Below are positions 55,813 through 63,029 of a stretch of 64,000 nucleotides of DNA, piece after piece. The first letter of the stretch is position 1; each line of letters opens with the position of its first letter. The notes beneath the pieces were generated by a model. That model was not told where the DNA came from. It ran no database searches and was given only the letters and a program-made list of their open reading frames with translations. Origin of the DNA: Paenibacillus bovis (GTDB taxonomy: Bacteria; Bacillota; Bacilli; Bacillales; Bacillaceae_C); NCBI GenBank assembly GCA_007679095.1, contig VEFU01000013.1, positions 1 through 64,000 on the forward strand, read 5' to 3'. The position numbers and the translations under genes are program-made.

Positions 55813-55980
55813 TTAGTCACCCTTCCTTTTCATTTTTGCTAGTTCGCGCTCTAATGCTTCCGACTGCTCGAATATAAATACGATATTGCCCCGTATTTTA
55901 TATGAGGTGTCGAGGTCTACAATCTTAAATCCTTTTGACAGTAGATGTTTCGCTACACGATAGCTTAAAATACACTTCAT
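55813..55980 (-). CDS. DUF5659-like small protein, 55 aa
   Basis: MKCILSYRVAKHLLSKGFKI, then IVFIFEQSEALERELAKM: the short pattern of a GF hydrophobic turn and a (Y/F)xFE-S-x-x-L helix seen in DUF5659 proteins of phages. SD AGGAGGTATAG. Directly follows repeat copy 2 and precedes the primase. Confidence 0.65.
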   Translation of the reverse strand: MKCILSYRVAKHLLSKGFKIVDLDTSYKIRGNIVFIFEQSEALERELAKMKRKGD

Positions 55981-55996
55981 GCTATACCTCCTATTT

Positions 55997-56032
55997 GTTG
56001 GTTTTTGAACCTAATAACTTATATATACTAAT
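55997..56032. repeat. 36-base dispersed repeat, copy 2
   Basis: Identical to copy 1 over all 36 bases as read. Overlaps the stop codon of 56028-56213 and ends 17 bases before the DUF5659-like start. Confidence 0.85.
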
Positions 56033-56213
56033 TCAAGTACGTAGAGGGCGGGTATAACGCCAATTCATCCGATAACTCCTTACTATCGTTGAATACATAG
56101 AGATATCTACCCGGCTCTAACTCGCTTTCAGTTTTTCCGAGGTAATCCTTCTTAAAGCCCGCCTCGAGCATGTCAATAGCTGTATAAATATCCGTAATGA
56201 TTTTAAATTTCAT
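56028..56213 (-). CDS. DUF5659-like small protein, 61 aa
   Basis: Begins MKFKIITDIYTAIDMLEAGF; contains YLYVFNDSKELSDELALY, the same C-terminal pattern as the protein at 55813. Start ATG 56213 after GGGAGG. The pair probably arose by duplication and divergence. Confidence 0.62.
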   Translation of the reverse strand: MKFKIITDIYTAIDMLEAGFKKDYLGKTESELEPGRYLYVFNDSKELSDELALYPPSTYLN

Positions 56214-56227
56214 TTCAATACCTCCCA

Positions 56228-56437
56228 TCATTTGTCGACCTCGATTAATGCGGCTATCTTATCGACGCGATCCTGCCCGATTACTTCGATAATCTTGCGA
56301 CCTACTTTTTCGGATACTGGCGTGTAGCCTGCCTCGATATAAGCGATTGTCGAGCGTGATACTCCGACTAATTCTGCGAATTGATATTGATTCAATTTTT
56401 CGATGTCTCTAATCGTCCTTATTAAGCGTTTGTCCAT
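56228..56437 (-). CDS. XRE/Cro-like regulator
   Basis: 69 aa: LIRTIRDIEKLNQYQFAELV, GVSRSTIAYIEAGYTPVSEKV. SD AGGAGG. Stop overlaps the next gene region. Likely controls the replication operon. Confidence 0.83.
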   Translation of the reverse strand: MDKRLIRTIRDIEKLNQYQFAELVGVSRSTIAYIEAGYTPVSEKVGRKIIEVIGQDRVDKIAALIEVDK

Positions 56438-56496
56438 CGTAATTCCTCCTTTAGTAAATTTGTTGTTAATTTATCGGAAATAAAAAGCGAGTCATT

Positions 56497-56859
56497 TTAG
56501 AAATTTTCTCCGAAGTATTCAATATATACCTCGCCAGTATCGTTTACCTCTCCGGTAAAACTCCCGTTTCCATCGTCCAGTATTTCGATTGCATGATCTA
56601 AGCTATCCGCCCATACGTAAAATAGGCGTACATTTTCATCCTGCATGTGCGGGTGTGAGTCTGTCCAAAATTCAGCTGGCATATCTCCGAATGTTTCCAT
56701 ACTCCATAATGAGGCGTATAGATTCTTACCGTCCTCGGGCGAGTTTATCGCCTTTTGTCCGTAACCTTGTTCAATATGCAAATCTCGTAAAACGTCCTTT
56801 TGCTTGTCCTCGTCTTTTCTTAGTGCTTCAATAAGTTTTTTTACGTCAAAGTTTTCCAT
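56497..56859 (-). CDS. Hypothetical acidic protein, 120 aa
   Basis: From ATG 56859: MENFDVKKLIEALRKDEDKQ, aromatic-rich centre (SLWSMETFGDMPAEFW), end GEVYIEYFGENF. Acidic overall, no motif known to me. Could mimic DNA, as many small acidic phage proteins do, but that is only charge-based. Confidence 0.55.
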   Translation of the reverse strand: MENFDVKKLIEALRKDEDKQKDVLRDLHIEQGYGQKAINSPEDGKNLYASLWSMETFGDMPAEFWTDSHPHMQDENVRLFYVWADSLDHAIEILDDGNGSFTGEVNDTGEVYIEYFGENF

Positions 56860-56890
56860 TTCAATATTTCCCCTTTTCATAATTTAGTTA

Positions 56891-57505
56891 CTATCGAAAC
56901 AATCTTGCTAATTTAGCCATAATGCCGCTTTTATTCTGTTTTTCTTTTGCTATATCCAATAACCTCGAAAGTAGTGAATCCATATGATGATTCATACCTT
57001 CGGAAAACTCCTTAAAGTTATTTTTAATTTCATTTATCGCTTCATCCGATTCTGCCTCGACCATTTTAATCATCGAATCAAGAAAACTCGTCCTCATTGT
57101 TTCGGGAATGGATAGTAATTCTTCCGATAATTTTACGAACTCTATATTATCAGGCGTCCGAAACTGATTAATTAATTGAGTGAGTTCTCTCAACGCTTCG
57201 TCATCTCTTAAATCGGAGAAATCGCTATCCGTAACCCATCCGATTAATCCACGCTTGACATACTGTAATACTTCGGATTTCGTAAGGATAGTTCCGGACT
57301 CTCTTACGTAAAATTCCTGATTGTCTTTATCGAACGCTATTTCATCTACGAGTGTTTCGCCTGCATAAACTTCGGAAACGCTAAATGTCGGGTAAAGTAA
57401 ATCTTCGTTAATATTCAGTGAGAAGTCACTTCCGTATTCACTGGATCCGAGTTTAAATATTTTAGTTTCTTTTATTTCTTCGATAACTTCATAGAATAAT
57501 TTCAT
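56891..57505 (-). CDS. Hypothetical element protein, 204 aa
   Basis: Beta-rich first half (KIFKLGSSEYGSDFSLNI), helical second half with NEIKNNFKEFSEGMNHHMDS and a basic end (GIMAKLARLFR). SD AGGAGAAGATG. First gene after the array region. Not recognised. Confidence 0.6.
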   Translation of the reverse strand: MKLFYEVIEEIKETKIFKLGSSEYGSDFSLNINEDLLYPTFSVSEVYAGETLVDEIAFDKDNQEFYVRESGTILTKSEVLQYVKRGLIGWVTDSDFSDLRDDEALRELTQLINQFRTPDNIEFVKLSEELLSIPETMRTSFLDSMIKMVEAESDEAINEIKNNFKEFSEGMNHHMDSLLSRLLDIAKEKQNKSGIMAKLARLFR

Positions 57506-57584
57506 TTCATCTTCTCCTTTTAGTTGTTTTTTGGTTGCCGTGGAAATACTTCCTACTGTCTTCTATACAAAAATTACTTAAACC

Positions 57585-58060
57585 GCACACTTTTCCGCCA
57601 AATTTATCGACCTCCTTACTTACGTAGGATACAAGCGATGTTGATTTTGGGACAATTACGTCAAACTTTTTTCAACTTCTTATTTATGTAGGATACGGAA
57701 GGCGTTCGAAATGCACCATATTTCCGAAAATATATATATATAGGTCGTAAAAAACTACTACACCTCCTTACTTGTTATATCGAAAATAAAATTAAAGTGC
57801 GGAGTTTTTCCGAAATTTCTTTTTGTGAGCGAAATTAGCCCATACTATTATTACCACCAAAGCTCTCGATTTTGGGACATTTATTTTTTAAAAATTTTTC
57901 CGCCGCTACTTACTTATTCGAAACGAGTAATAAACTTCGCACACTTTTTCCGTTTATACTATTTAAAGAGGACGAGTGCATTCGCTTTTGGTACATTTTT
58001 GCGAAACTTTTTACCTTCTTACTAATGAAGGGTGCTGGGTAGCTAAAAACTGCACCAAGA
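57585..58060. repeat. Decayed tandem array of about 60-80-base units
   Basis: Gene-free block. On the plus strand a motif GATTTTGGGACA recurs (57643, 57868; CTTTTGGTACA near 57986), CGCACACTTTTCCG recurs (near 57585 and 57938; variants near 57712 and 57798), and CTTACTTACGTAGGATAC-like cores recur between them (near 57614, 57676, 57762, 57906, 58012). On the minus strand each core reads as AAGTAAGGAGG, a ribosome-binding-site-like cassette, followed by tiny frames. The neighbouring real start at 58674 uses the same cassette (AGTAAGGAGGTCGATAAAT). No clear gene in 57506-58237; a GACGTG/CACGTC hairpin lies near 58137. Confidence 0.55.
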
Positions 58061-58237
58061 ACAAATAATTCCACAATATTCAGAAATTAAATCCTGAAAA
58101 AGAACGACTGCCGCCAACCAGCCGCCCTTATGCCCCGACGTGTTGCCGCACGTCAGCCGTCTAGTATCGAATATCCTCCGCGTACGTCGCCAAAAAGGAA
58201 TTGCCAGTTCCTACGTACGCTTCATCGGATTAACTTT

Positions 58238-58528
58238 TTACGCTATCATCCAACGTTTTCTATTAATCAATCCGAACAATTCTATCGCCTTTAATTCGTC
58301 GAATCGACTAAACTTTTCCGCAGCTTCATCATCCCATTTAATCGTATGTTCGACGTTTTCAATTACGAGTGTAGCCGATCCATCGTCCGCAAGAATCAAC
58401 GTTAAACCCTCCGGTAACTTTACCTCCTTAAATTTATCGACATATTGATTACCGTCAATGTCCGTCCAAGGTTCCTCGATTACCCCGACTTCTCCGAAAT
58501 AGTTTTCTAATTCGATTGTGTTTCTCAT
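58238..58528 (-). CDS. Hypothetical element protein, 96 aa
   Basis: MRNTIELENYFGEVGVIEEP, WTDIDGNQYVDKFKEVKLPE; small mixed alpha/beta acidic protein. Overlaps the upstream gene by 4 bases (ATGA). No family known to me. Confidence 0.6.
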   Translation of the reverse strand: MRNTIELENYFGEVGVIEEPWTDIDGNQYVDKFKEVKLPEGLTLILADDGSATLVIENVEHTIKWDDEAAEKFSRFDELKAIELFGLINRKRWMIA

Positions 58529-58674
58529 TCTACATCGCTCCTTAATCGTCTATTTAATTCCGTTTTATATTTTAAAAGTCTTTCCGCGCGTCTTTGATGC
58601 TTCGGTTCGCGCTTCGTCAGATGAACTGCGCCCAGTTCCGCCACTTTTTTCGTATACCATGCAATACGTTTCAT
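58525..58674 (-). CDS. Small basic protein, 49 aa
   Basis: MKRIAWYTKKVAELGAVHLT, then KREPKHQRRAERLLKYKTEL. Excellent SD AAGGAGGTCGATAA. Coupled on both sides by 4-base overlaps. Confidence 0.65.
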   Translation of the reverse strand: MKRIAWYTKKVAELGAVHLTKREPKHQRRAERLLKYKTELNRRLRSDVE

Positions 58675-58769
58675 GATTTATCGACCTCCTTACTATCTTG
58701 CATTCGACCTATGAACCATCCCAAGAAGAACGTTCCGAATGTCGCAAATAATACCGTCATTAATTCCAT
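58671..58769 (-). CDS. Small single-pass membrane protein, 32 aa
   Basis: MELMTVLFATFGTFFLGWFI with GRMQDSKEVDKS tail: one membrane helix then a charged end. SD GAGGAGG. First gene of this minus-strand operon, divergent from the XRE gene at 58909. Possible holin-like, toxin or regulator role cannot be decided. Confidence 0.62.
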   Translation of the reverse strand: MELMTVLFATFGTFFLGWFIGRMQDSKEVDKS

Positions 58770-58799
58770 TACGATGTCCTCCTCTTTTACGTTTTAAGT

Positions 58800-58882
58800 A
58801 ATACTTTATTCGTTACATTAATAATATAACGTTAAACGTAAAACGTCAAGCGATTTACGAAAATTTTTTTATAAAGTATAAT
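58800..58882. promoter_or_regulatory. Divergent control region with ACGTT repeats
   Basis: AACGTTAAACGTAAAACGTC (58829 onward) contains repeated AACGT half-sites, likely an operator. Plus-strand promoter TTTACG, 17 bases, TATAAT (58877-58882) serves the XRE gene at 58909. Confidence 0.5.
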
Positions 58883-58908
58883 TAACTTATAAATTGGGAG
58901 GTAATGAG

Positions 58909-59148
58909 ATGAAAGCGAACGTAAAGGTAACGTTGGAAGAAACAATTAAGAAACATGAAGGTTTAACGCGCAATGCAGTTGCGGTTGAAGGTAAGATAAG
59001 ACCAGCCACTATCGGAGAATTATGTAGGAACGAAAGTAAGGCGATAAGTTTCGATACCCTACAGCGAATAGTAAACGCATTGAATATTTTAACTGGCGAT
59101 AAGCATACGATCGAGGACATCATAACTATCGAATATGTAAAGGAATAA
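58909..59148 (+). CDS. XRE-family regulator, plus strand
   Basis: 79 aa helix-turn-helix: KVTLEETIKKHEGLTRNAVA, RPATIGELCRNESKAISFDT, the form of small Cro/C1-like proteins. SD GGGAGGTAATGAG. Its divergent position opposite the minus operon is typical of a lysogeny/maintenance repressor. Confidence 0.8.
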   Translation: MKANVKVTLEETIKKHEGLTRNAVAVEGKIRPATIGELCRNESKAISFDTLQRIVNALNILTGDKHTIEDIITIEYVKE

Positions 59149-59185
59149 TCGAACTACCCGAGTTTAAAAATTTGAAAGAAACAAA

Positions 59186-59220
59186 AAAGCGGCCCCTTAT
59201 GAGGTCGCTCTTTTTAATAG
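59186..59220. terminator. Bidirectional terminator
   Basis: GCGGCCCC / GAGGTCGC hairpin (one mismatch) with A- and T-runs on either side, between convergent genes; overlaps the stop of the minus gene. Confidence 0.65.
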
Positions 59221-59496
59221 TATCGCTAGTTCCGCAATAGTTAGATTCGGTAAATCATCGATAGCTATTTCCGGAATCTTTTTACCGTCGTGTAATGTAC
59301 GGCTATAAGCGTCGTCTTTCATATAAACTATTTCCGCGTCTTTACCGATAGGCTCGTTATAGTAATGAAAGTAAATGCCTTCATTATCGGAGTAGATTAC
59401 GGTCGTAGGCGATACTAGATACGCTGGATAATCGATGAGCCATTCTTCGTTCCCTACATCGTCGTAATCTTTTTGTCGTAGGATGATTTTTCGCAT
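59197..59496 (-). CDS. Hypothetical element protein, 99 aa
   Basis: From ATG 59496 (SD GGAGG at 6 bases): MRKIILRQKDYDDVGNEEWL, IDYPAYLVSPTTVIYSDNEG, and a C-terminal helix LTIAELAILLKRAT. Located right after the replication-relaxation gene. No family recognised. Confidence 0.6.
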   Translation of the reverse strand: MRKIILRQKDYDDVGNEEWLIDYPAYLVSPTTVIYSDNEGIYFHYYNEPIGKDAEIVYMKDDAYSRTLHDGKKIPEIAIDDLPNLTIAELAILLKRATS

Positions 59497-59509
59497 TTGC
59501 TGCCTCCAT

Positions 59510-60142
59510 TTATCCGATTTTATACTTAATGCCACCAGTTGCTTTCGGCTTCTGTTCCGCCTGTTTCAACGAGTTAATAAATGCGGTAACTGATTCCGCT
59601 TGAAACACTTTAAACGGGTAATTATCGTCGATAGCATATCGTTGATCCGATAGAATGAGAACGCGTGGAAACGGATTTAAGATACCTTCGTTGTATAAAT
59701 CTCTGTACCTATTCATTTTATCGCGCATTTGTTGTTCCGAGTATAACGTCTTTTGTACTTCGATAAAGAATGGTGTTTGTCGGAATAAACAATATATGTC
59801 TGGCTCTGCTACGCCTTTCTTACCATACTTCGGTTCTACTAGAAAAGTTTCAAGATTTCCTAGTTTTTTAATCTCTTTGTATACTTCGACAATAGCCAAG
59901 AAATGCCCTATCTTCGCGCTGTCTTTTTTCATATTAATTTCGGGGCCGAAGTAAACGTAAGGTATAAACGCGGTAGAGCGCTGTATATGACCTTCTCGTA
60001 ATAATCGAAGTAATACATTGTTAGCAGCATAAGTCGGATTCTTTAAGCCTGCAAAATGTAATTCCGCAATACTATCACGGTCCATTACTCTGAATTTATT
60101 TAAATCCTTTATTATGGCTTTATCTCTTTTAGTCAACGACAT
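59510..60142 (-). CDS. Replication-relaxation family protein
   Basis: 210 aa from ATG 60142. N-terminal winged helix (LTKRDKAIIKDLNKFRVMDR, NVLLRLLREGHIQRS) and a nuclease-like core with EPDIYCLFRQTPFFIEVQKT (D...ExQ). Family known from plasmid and phage replication modules, often paired with an FtsK-like ATPase, as here: it overlaps that gene by 14 bases. Core pattern D-x(n)-E-x-Q may be an active or degenerate PD-(D/E)xK site. Confidence 0.78.
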   Translation of the reverse strand: MSLTKRDKAIIKDLNKFRVMDRDSIAELHFAGLKNPTYAANNVLLRLLREGHIQRSTAFIPYVYFGPEINMKKDSAKIGHFLAIVEVYKEIKKLGNLETFLVEPKYGKKGVAEPDIYCLFRQTPFFIEVQKTLYSEQQMRDKMNRYRDLYNEGILNPFPRVLILSDQRYAIDDNYPFKVFQAESVTAFINSLKQAEQKPKATGGIKYKIG

Positions 60143-61256
60143 CGAAGAATACCTCACTTTCTGTTAAAATTTCCGGCTCTACTTCTTTAACTTCCTTCAC
60201 TTCATTCTTCGAAATCATAAACGGATTAAGAAGTTCTTTCGCCTTCTCCATCGTCAAATATGGCGCTTGTAAGCCATATATTTTATCGCTATTCATGATA
60301 AAATGACCGCTATGCTCGAGTAGGTGCGCGTTAGGCGTATTCACTATTTTAGCTTCGACTGTATCGCGTAGCTTGAATCCGATACTCGTCGTCAGGTTAG
60401 CACGTACCGTCGTATCGAGGACTTTTGCTGACGGACGTTGCATCGATAATATAGCGAATACTCCTAGTGTACGGCCGATCGCGACTAATTCCGTCAGAAT
60501 CTCCATTACTTCCTCGTTCTTATGAAGCATTACTACCTCGTCGATACAGACGATTATATATGGGCACTTATGCTCCGGTGGTAGTTCGTCAATGTGTCCT
60601 ACTTCGAATACTTCCGTTAAGTTACTACGTTCGTCTAGCTCGGTCTTAATGTGCATTAACATCGAGATTATATCCGACGCGCTACTATGGACACATTTGA
60701 CATGTTCGACTCTACGAAAGATATGAAATTCTGATTTCTTCATATCTCCGAGATATAATTCGAGTTCGGACGGTTTCTTCGACTTTATTAGCGTCGTTAG
60801 AATTGCACGTAATAAAGAGGATTTTCCACTACCCGTTTCTCCGGCAATTAAAATATGCGGTTGTTTCGTTAAGTCAAACGTCTTTAACTGTCCGCCTCGA
60901 TCAATGCCGCAAATAATTCCGAGTTTATGAGGACTAATTATCGGCTGTATTTCTTCGAAGTCATACGGCAATGTCGCGGGCTTCTTCGTTCTTATTGATA
61001 AGGTAAAGCGCTTATATTCGCCTTCAAGTTCGATACCTTTACCGAAGTACTGGACGAAGGCATAGTAATTCTTTCGAATGATGGCCGGGTCTAATCCGTT
61101 AGGTAACGTAAATACATATTCCGTATTTCCTCCGGTAAACTTTACCGAATGAATTTTCGGATATACTCGATTGTCTCCGATATTTAGATATAGACCCGCA
61201 GACTTAAACGACTTAATCAGCTTCCTACGCGCGTTCAAATTACGCATTATACTCAT
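60129..61256 (-). CDS. FtsK/SpoIIIE-type DNA translocase ATPase
   Basis: 375 aa from ATG 61256, SD GGAGG. Walker A HILIAGETGSGKSSLLRA near residue 150, Walker B PYIIVCIDEVVML near 250, then GRTLGVFAILSMQRPSAKVL and FKLRDTVEAKIV, as in the ATPases of ICEs and conjugative plasmids (ConQ/TcpA-like) and replication modules. No N-terminal membrane segments of its own; the 61-aa membrane protein at 61253 overlaps its start and may anchor it. Probably moves or loads DNA for replication or transfer. Confidence 0.87.
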   Translation of the reverse strand: MSIMRNLNARRKLIKSFKSAGLYLNIGDNRVYPKIHSVKFTGGNTEYVFTLPNGLDPAIIRKNYYAFVQYFGKGIELEGEYKRFTLSIRTKKPATLPYDFEEIQPIISPHKLGIICGIDRGGQLKTFDLTKQPHILIAGETGSGKSSLLRAILTTLIKSKKPSELELYLGDMKKSEFHIFRRVEHVKCVHSSASDIISMLMHIKTELDERSNLTEVFEVGHIDELPPEHKCPYIIVCIDEVVMLHKNEEVMEILTELVAIGRTLGVFAILSMQRPSAKVLDTTVRANLTTSIGFKLRDTVEAKIVNTPNAHLLEHSGHFIMNSDKIYGLQAPYLTMEKAKELLNPFMISKNEVKEVKEVEPEILTESEVFFDVVD

Positions 61257-61438
61257 AGAAACACCTCCGCAATAATGTCGATTAAATATAGGCCCGCCCC
61301 GATGCTCGCGACTTGCATGCCGAATCTTAATACTCGGCCAAGCCAGCCAAATCCGTATTCCTCCGATACCTTGTCGATAATAGCAGCGCCTACTATGCCG
61401 GCAGCACTTCCGAAAAATAACCAATCTATCGCTATCAT
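61253..61438 (-). CDS. Small membrane protein, two helices
   Basis: 61 aa: MIAIDWLFFGSAAGIVGAAI and FGMQVASIGAGLYLIDIIAE form two hydrophobic stretches around a short charged loop. SD GGGGAGG. Overlaps the ATPase start by ATGA. Likely membrane partner of the FtsK-like ATPase. Confidence 0.7.
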   Translation of the reverse strand: MIAIDWLFFGSAAGIVGAAIIDKVSEEYGFGWLGRVLRFGMQVASIGAGLYLIDIIAEVFL

Positions 61439-61686
61439 TTTTATTTCCTCCCCTTCCTTCCCCCGCGTGCCCCCAACCATCCCCACTCGTTCGGCTTCGC
61501 CTCTCTTAACAAGTTTTCGAAACGTTGATACATTCATGTTTCTACTTGTACTTGTGCACCTGCGCGGATAAGTTGATAATGTTACGGAGTTGAATTTTAA
61601 AATATTTGATTTCCTTACGATAATGTTTTTCATCTGTTTTGCTTTCGTGTTAATAGCCTATGTAGAATCGACAATTAAATTGCTTG

Positions 61687-61713
61687 TCCTATCTAATTAA
61701 ATTTTTGATAGGA
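61687..61713. promoter_or_regulatory. Inverted-repeat operator upstream of the plus cassette
   Basis: Perfect arms TCCTATC (61687) and GATAGGA (61707) around an A/T-rich centre, 40 bases before the XRE gene at 61755. Rest of 61439-61740 shows nothing else. Confidence 0.5.
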
Positions 61714-61754
61714 TAAAAATAAAATAAATCGAATATATTACATAGGTGATGAAT

Positions 61755-61991
61755 ATGATAATTAGGTTGGAAAGTAATATCGAAGTATTAATAAAACAAA
61801 GCGGATTAAAGAAGAAGTTTATCGCGGATAAGTTAGGCGTTAGCGTGCCCCAGCTGCGAAATTACGAGACCGGTAAGAGCCTCATACCGTTCGATAAGGC
61901 GTATGTACTTGCGGACTTACTTCGATGCAGTATTACCGATCTTTACGAAAGAGTTGAGCAAAATGAAAATAATAGTCGAAATGATATTTAA
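61755..61991 (+). CDS. XRE-family regulator of the plus-strand cassette
   Basis: 78 aa: IIRLESNIEVLIKQSGLKKK, FIADKLGVSVPQLRNYETGK. Start taken at ATG 61755 with AGGTGAT upstream; GTG/ATG at 61746/61749 are possible. Overlaps the next gene by 29 bases. Probably controls the three-gene cassette ending in the DUF559 nuclease. Confidence 0.8.
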   Translation: MIIRLESNIEVLIKQSGLKKKFIADKLGVSVPQLRNYETGKSLIPFDKAYVLADLLRCSITDLYERVEQNENNSRNDI

Positions 61992-62211
61992 CATTGGCAG
62001 AGATAATACGATGTGTTTTTCCGAGGCTGACGTACCCTATCGGTATGATCCGGTCGAAGTCGCGTATCATGTAGTCGTTAATAAACGTCGCGAATTTAGC
62101 TTAGATTCGAAACTCATTAGCGTTAAAATCGGCGATAAGGACGTAACGAACGAAGTTAAAGCGTTTGATAAGGAATACTTGCGACGACTCGACGACGAAA
62201 TACCTTTTTAA
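61963..62211 (+). CDS. Hypothetical protein, 82 aa
   Basis: MKIIVEMIFNIGRDNTMCFS, YHVVVNKRREFSLDSKLISV; ends in an acidic helix (RRLDDEIPF). Overlaps the XRE gene end. Middle gene of the cassette; unknown, could be an inhibitor or partner of the nuclease. Confidence 0.55.
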   Translation: MKIIVEMIFNIGRDNTMCFSEADVPYRYDPVEVAYHVVVNKRREFSLDSKLISVKIGDKDVTNEVKAFDKEYLRRLDDEIPF

Positions 62212-62271
62212 TTCCGAGTATGAAAATGCGGAAATCATCCTAGAATAGTGAATTAAAAGGAGATCCGTATC

Positions 62272-62667
62272 ATGCTGCTCGAATATATCGTATTTATAAC
62301 GCTGCTCCTGGCAGGCATTCTTGCGTATGTATTACATAAACCATCGAAAGATAATATCGAAATAGATTACTGCGAAAGTTATATCGAAAGGCGCTTATAT
62401 AAGGCACTTCAATACCGCGGCTACTATGTGCGCACACAGGTACGCTGCGGCAAGTATCGGATAGATATTGCGTTACCTGCGTATCGACTGGCGATTGAGT
62501 GCGACGGCAAGGCATATCATAGTTCGCCTGAACAAAAGGCACATGATCGACGTAAAAATGCGTATCTAAGACGTAACGGCTGGCGCGTACTCCGATTTAG
62601 CGGCCGTCAGATTAACGGGGAGCTATCGAAAGTATTAGCGCGAATAGAAAAGGCGCTCATTGAATAA
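62272..62667 (+). CDS. Membrane-anchored DUF559 (PD-(D/E)xK) nuclease
   Basis: 131 aa. Residues 3-22 are one membrane helix (LEYIVFITLLLAGILAYVL). Residues 33-128 form a complete DUF559/Vsr-like nuclease: helix with ESYIERRLYKAL, Asp65 in KYRIDIALP, Glu76-x-Asp78 in RLAIECDGKAYH, then HDRRKNAYLRRNGWRVLRF. All expected catalytic residues are present. Strong SD AAAAGGAG. Most DUF559 proteins are soluble, so tethering suggests action on DNA at the membrane. Confidence 0.85.
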   Translation: MLLEYIVFITLLLAGILAYVLHKPSKDNIEIDYCESYIERRLYKALQYRGYYVRTQVRCGKYRIDIALPAYRLAIECDGKAYHSSPEQKAHDRRKNAYLRRNGWRVLRFSGRQINGELSKVLARIEKALIE

Positions 62668-62769
62668 CGGTAGCATACTGCCCTTTTTCGATGTTATAGC
62701 GTATTAATGAACGAATACCCTCGCAAGATACTCCGATAGTTAAAACGGGTAGTATGACGGGGGTTTTTT

Positions 62770-62886
62770 ATGGAAGGTTACTGTAATACACAAAGCGTTT
62801 CGAAATATCTCGCGAGTAAAGTCCGGAATGTGTGCGTAGATAGGCCGGGGACCCCCAAAGTAAAAAATTTTTGGTCGCATTTTTAA
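62770..62886 (+). CDS. Small gene, 38 aa
   Basis: MEGYCNTQSVSKYLASKVRN, then VDRPGTPKVKNFWSHF. SD GGGGG lies 6 bases before the ATG. Short, basic. The codons for RPGTPKVKNFW give a GC-rich then A/T-rich string (GGGGACCCCC... AAAAAATTTTT) of the kind I recall near HNH/small-terminase junctions of phages. In the rest of 62668-62954: a small hairpin GGTAG/CTGCC plus TTTTT after the nuclease gene, and an inverted GGGTAGTAT / ATACTACCC pair around this gene. Confidence 0.45.
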   Translation: MEGYCNTQSVSKYLASKVRNVCVDRPGTPKVKNFWSHF

Positions 62887-62954
62887 CCCGCCTTGCGACT
62901 TGAATTGTCAGAATACTACCCCGGGGGCATAATATTCAGACAACTTAAACAACG

Positions 62955-62989
62955 ATAAAAAAGACAAGCGCATTTATTTCGCGCCTGCC
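62955..62989 (-). terminator. Terminator of the recombinase gene
   Basis: GGCAGGCGC / GCGCTTGTC then TTTTTT on the minus strand. Confidence 0.8.
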
Positions 62990-63029
62990 TTTGCTTCGTA
63001 TCATATCGGCTTGCTTCGAGTTGACTTCG

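Noticed and set aside
61253-61633. 126-codon reading of the small membrane gene
   Set aside because: The extra 65 residues have no SD and a non-coding look; ATG 61438 follows GGGGAGG.
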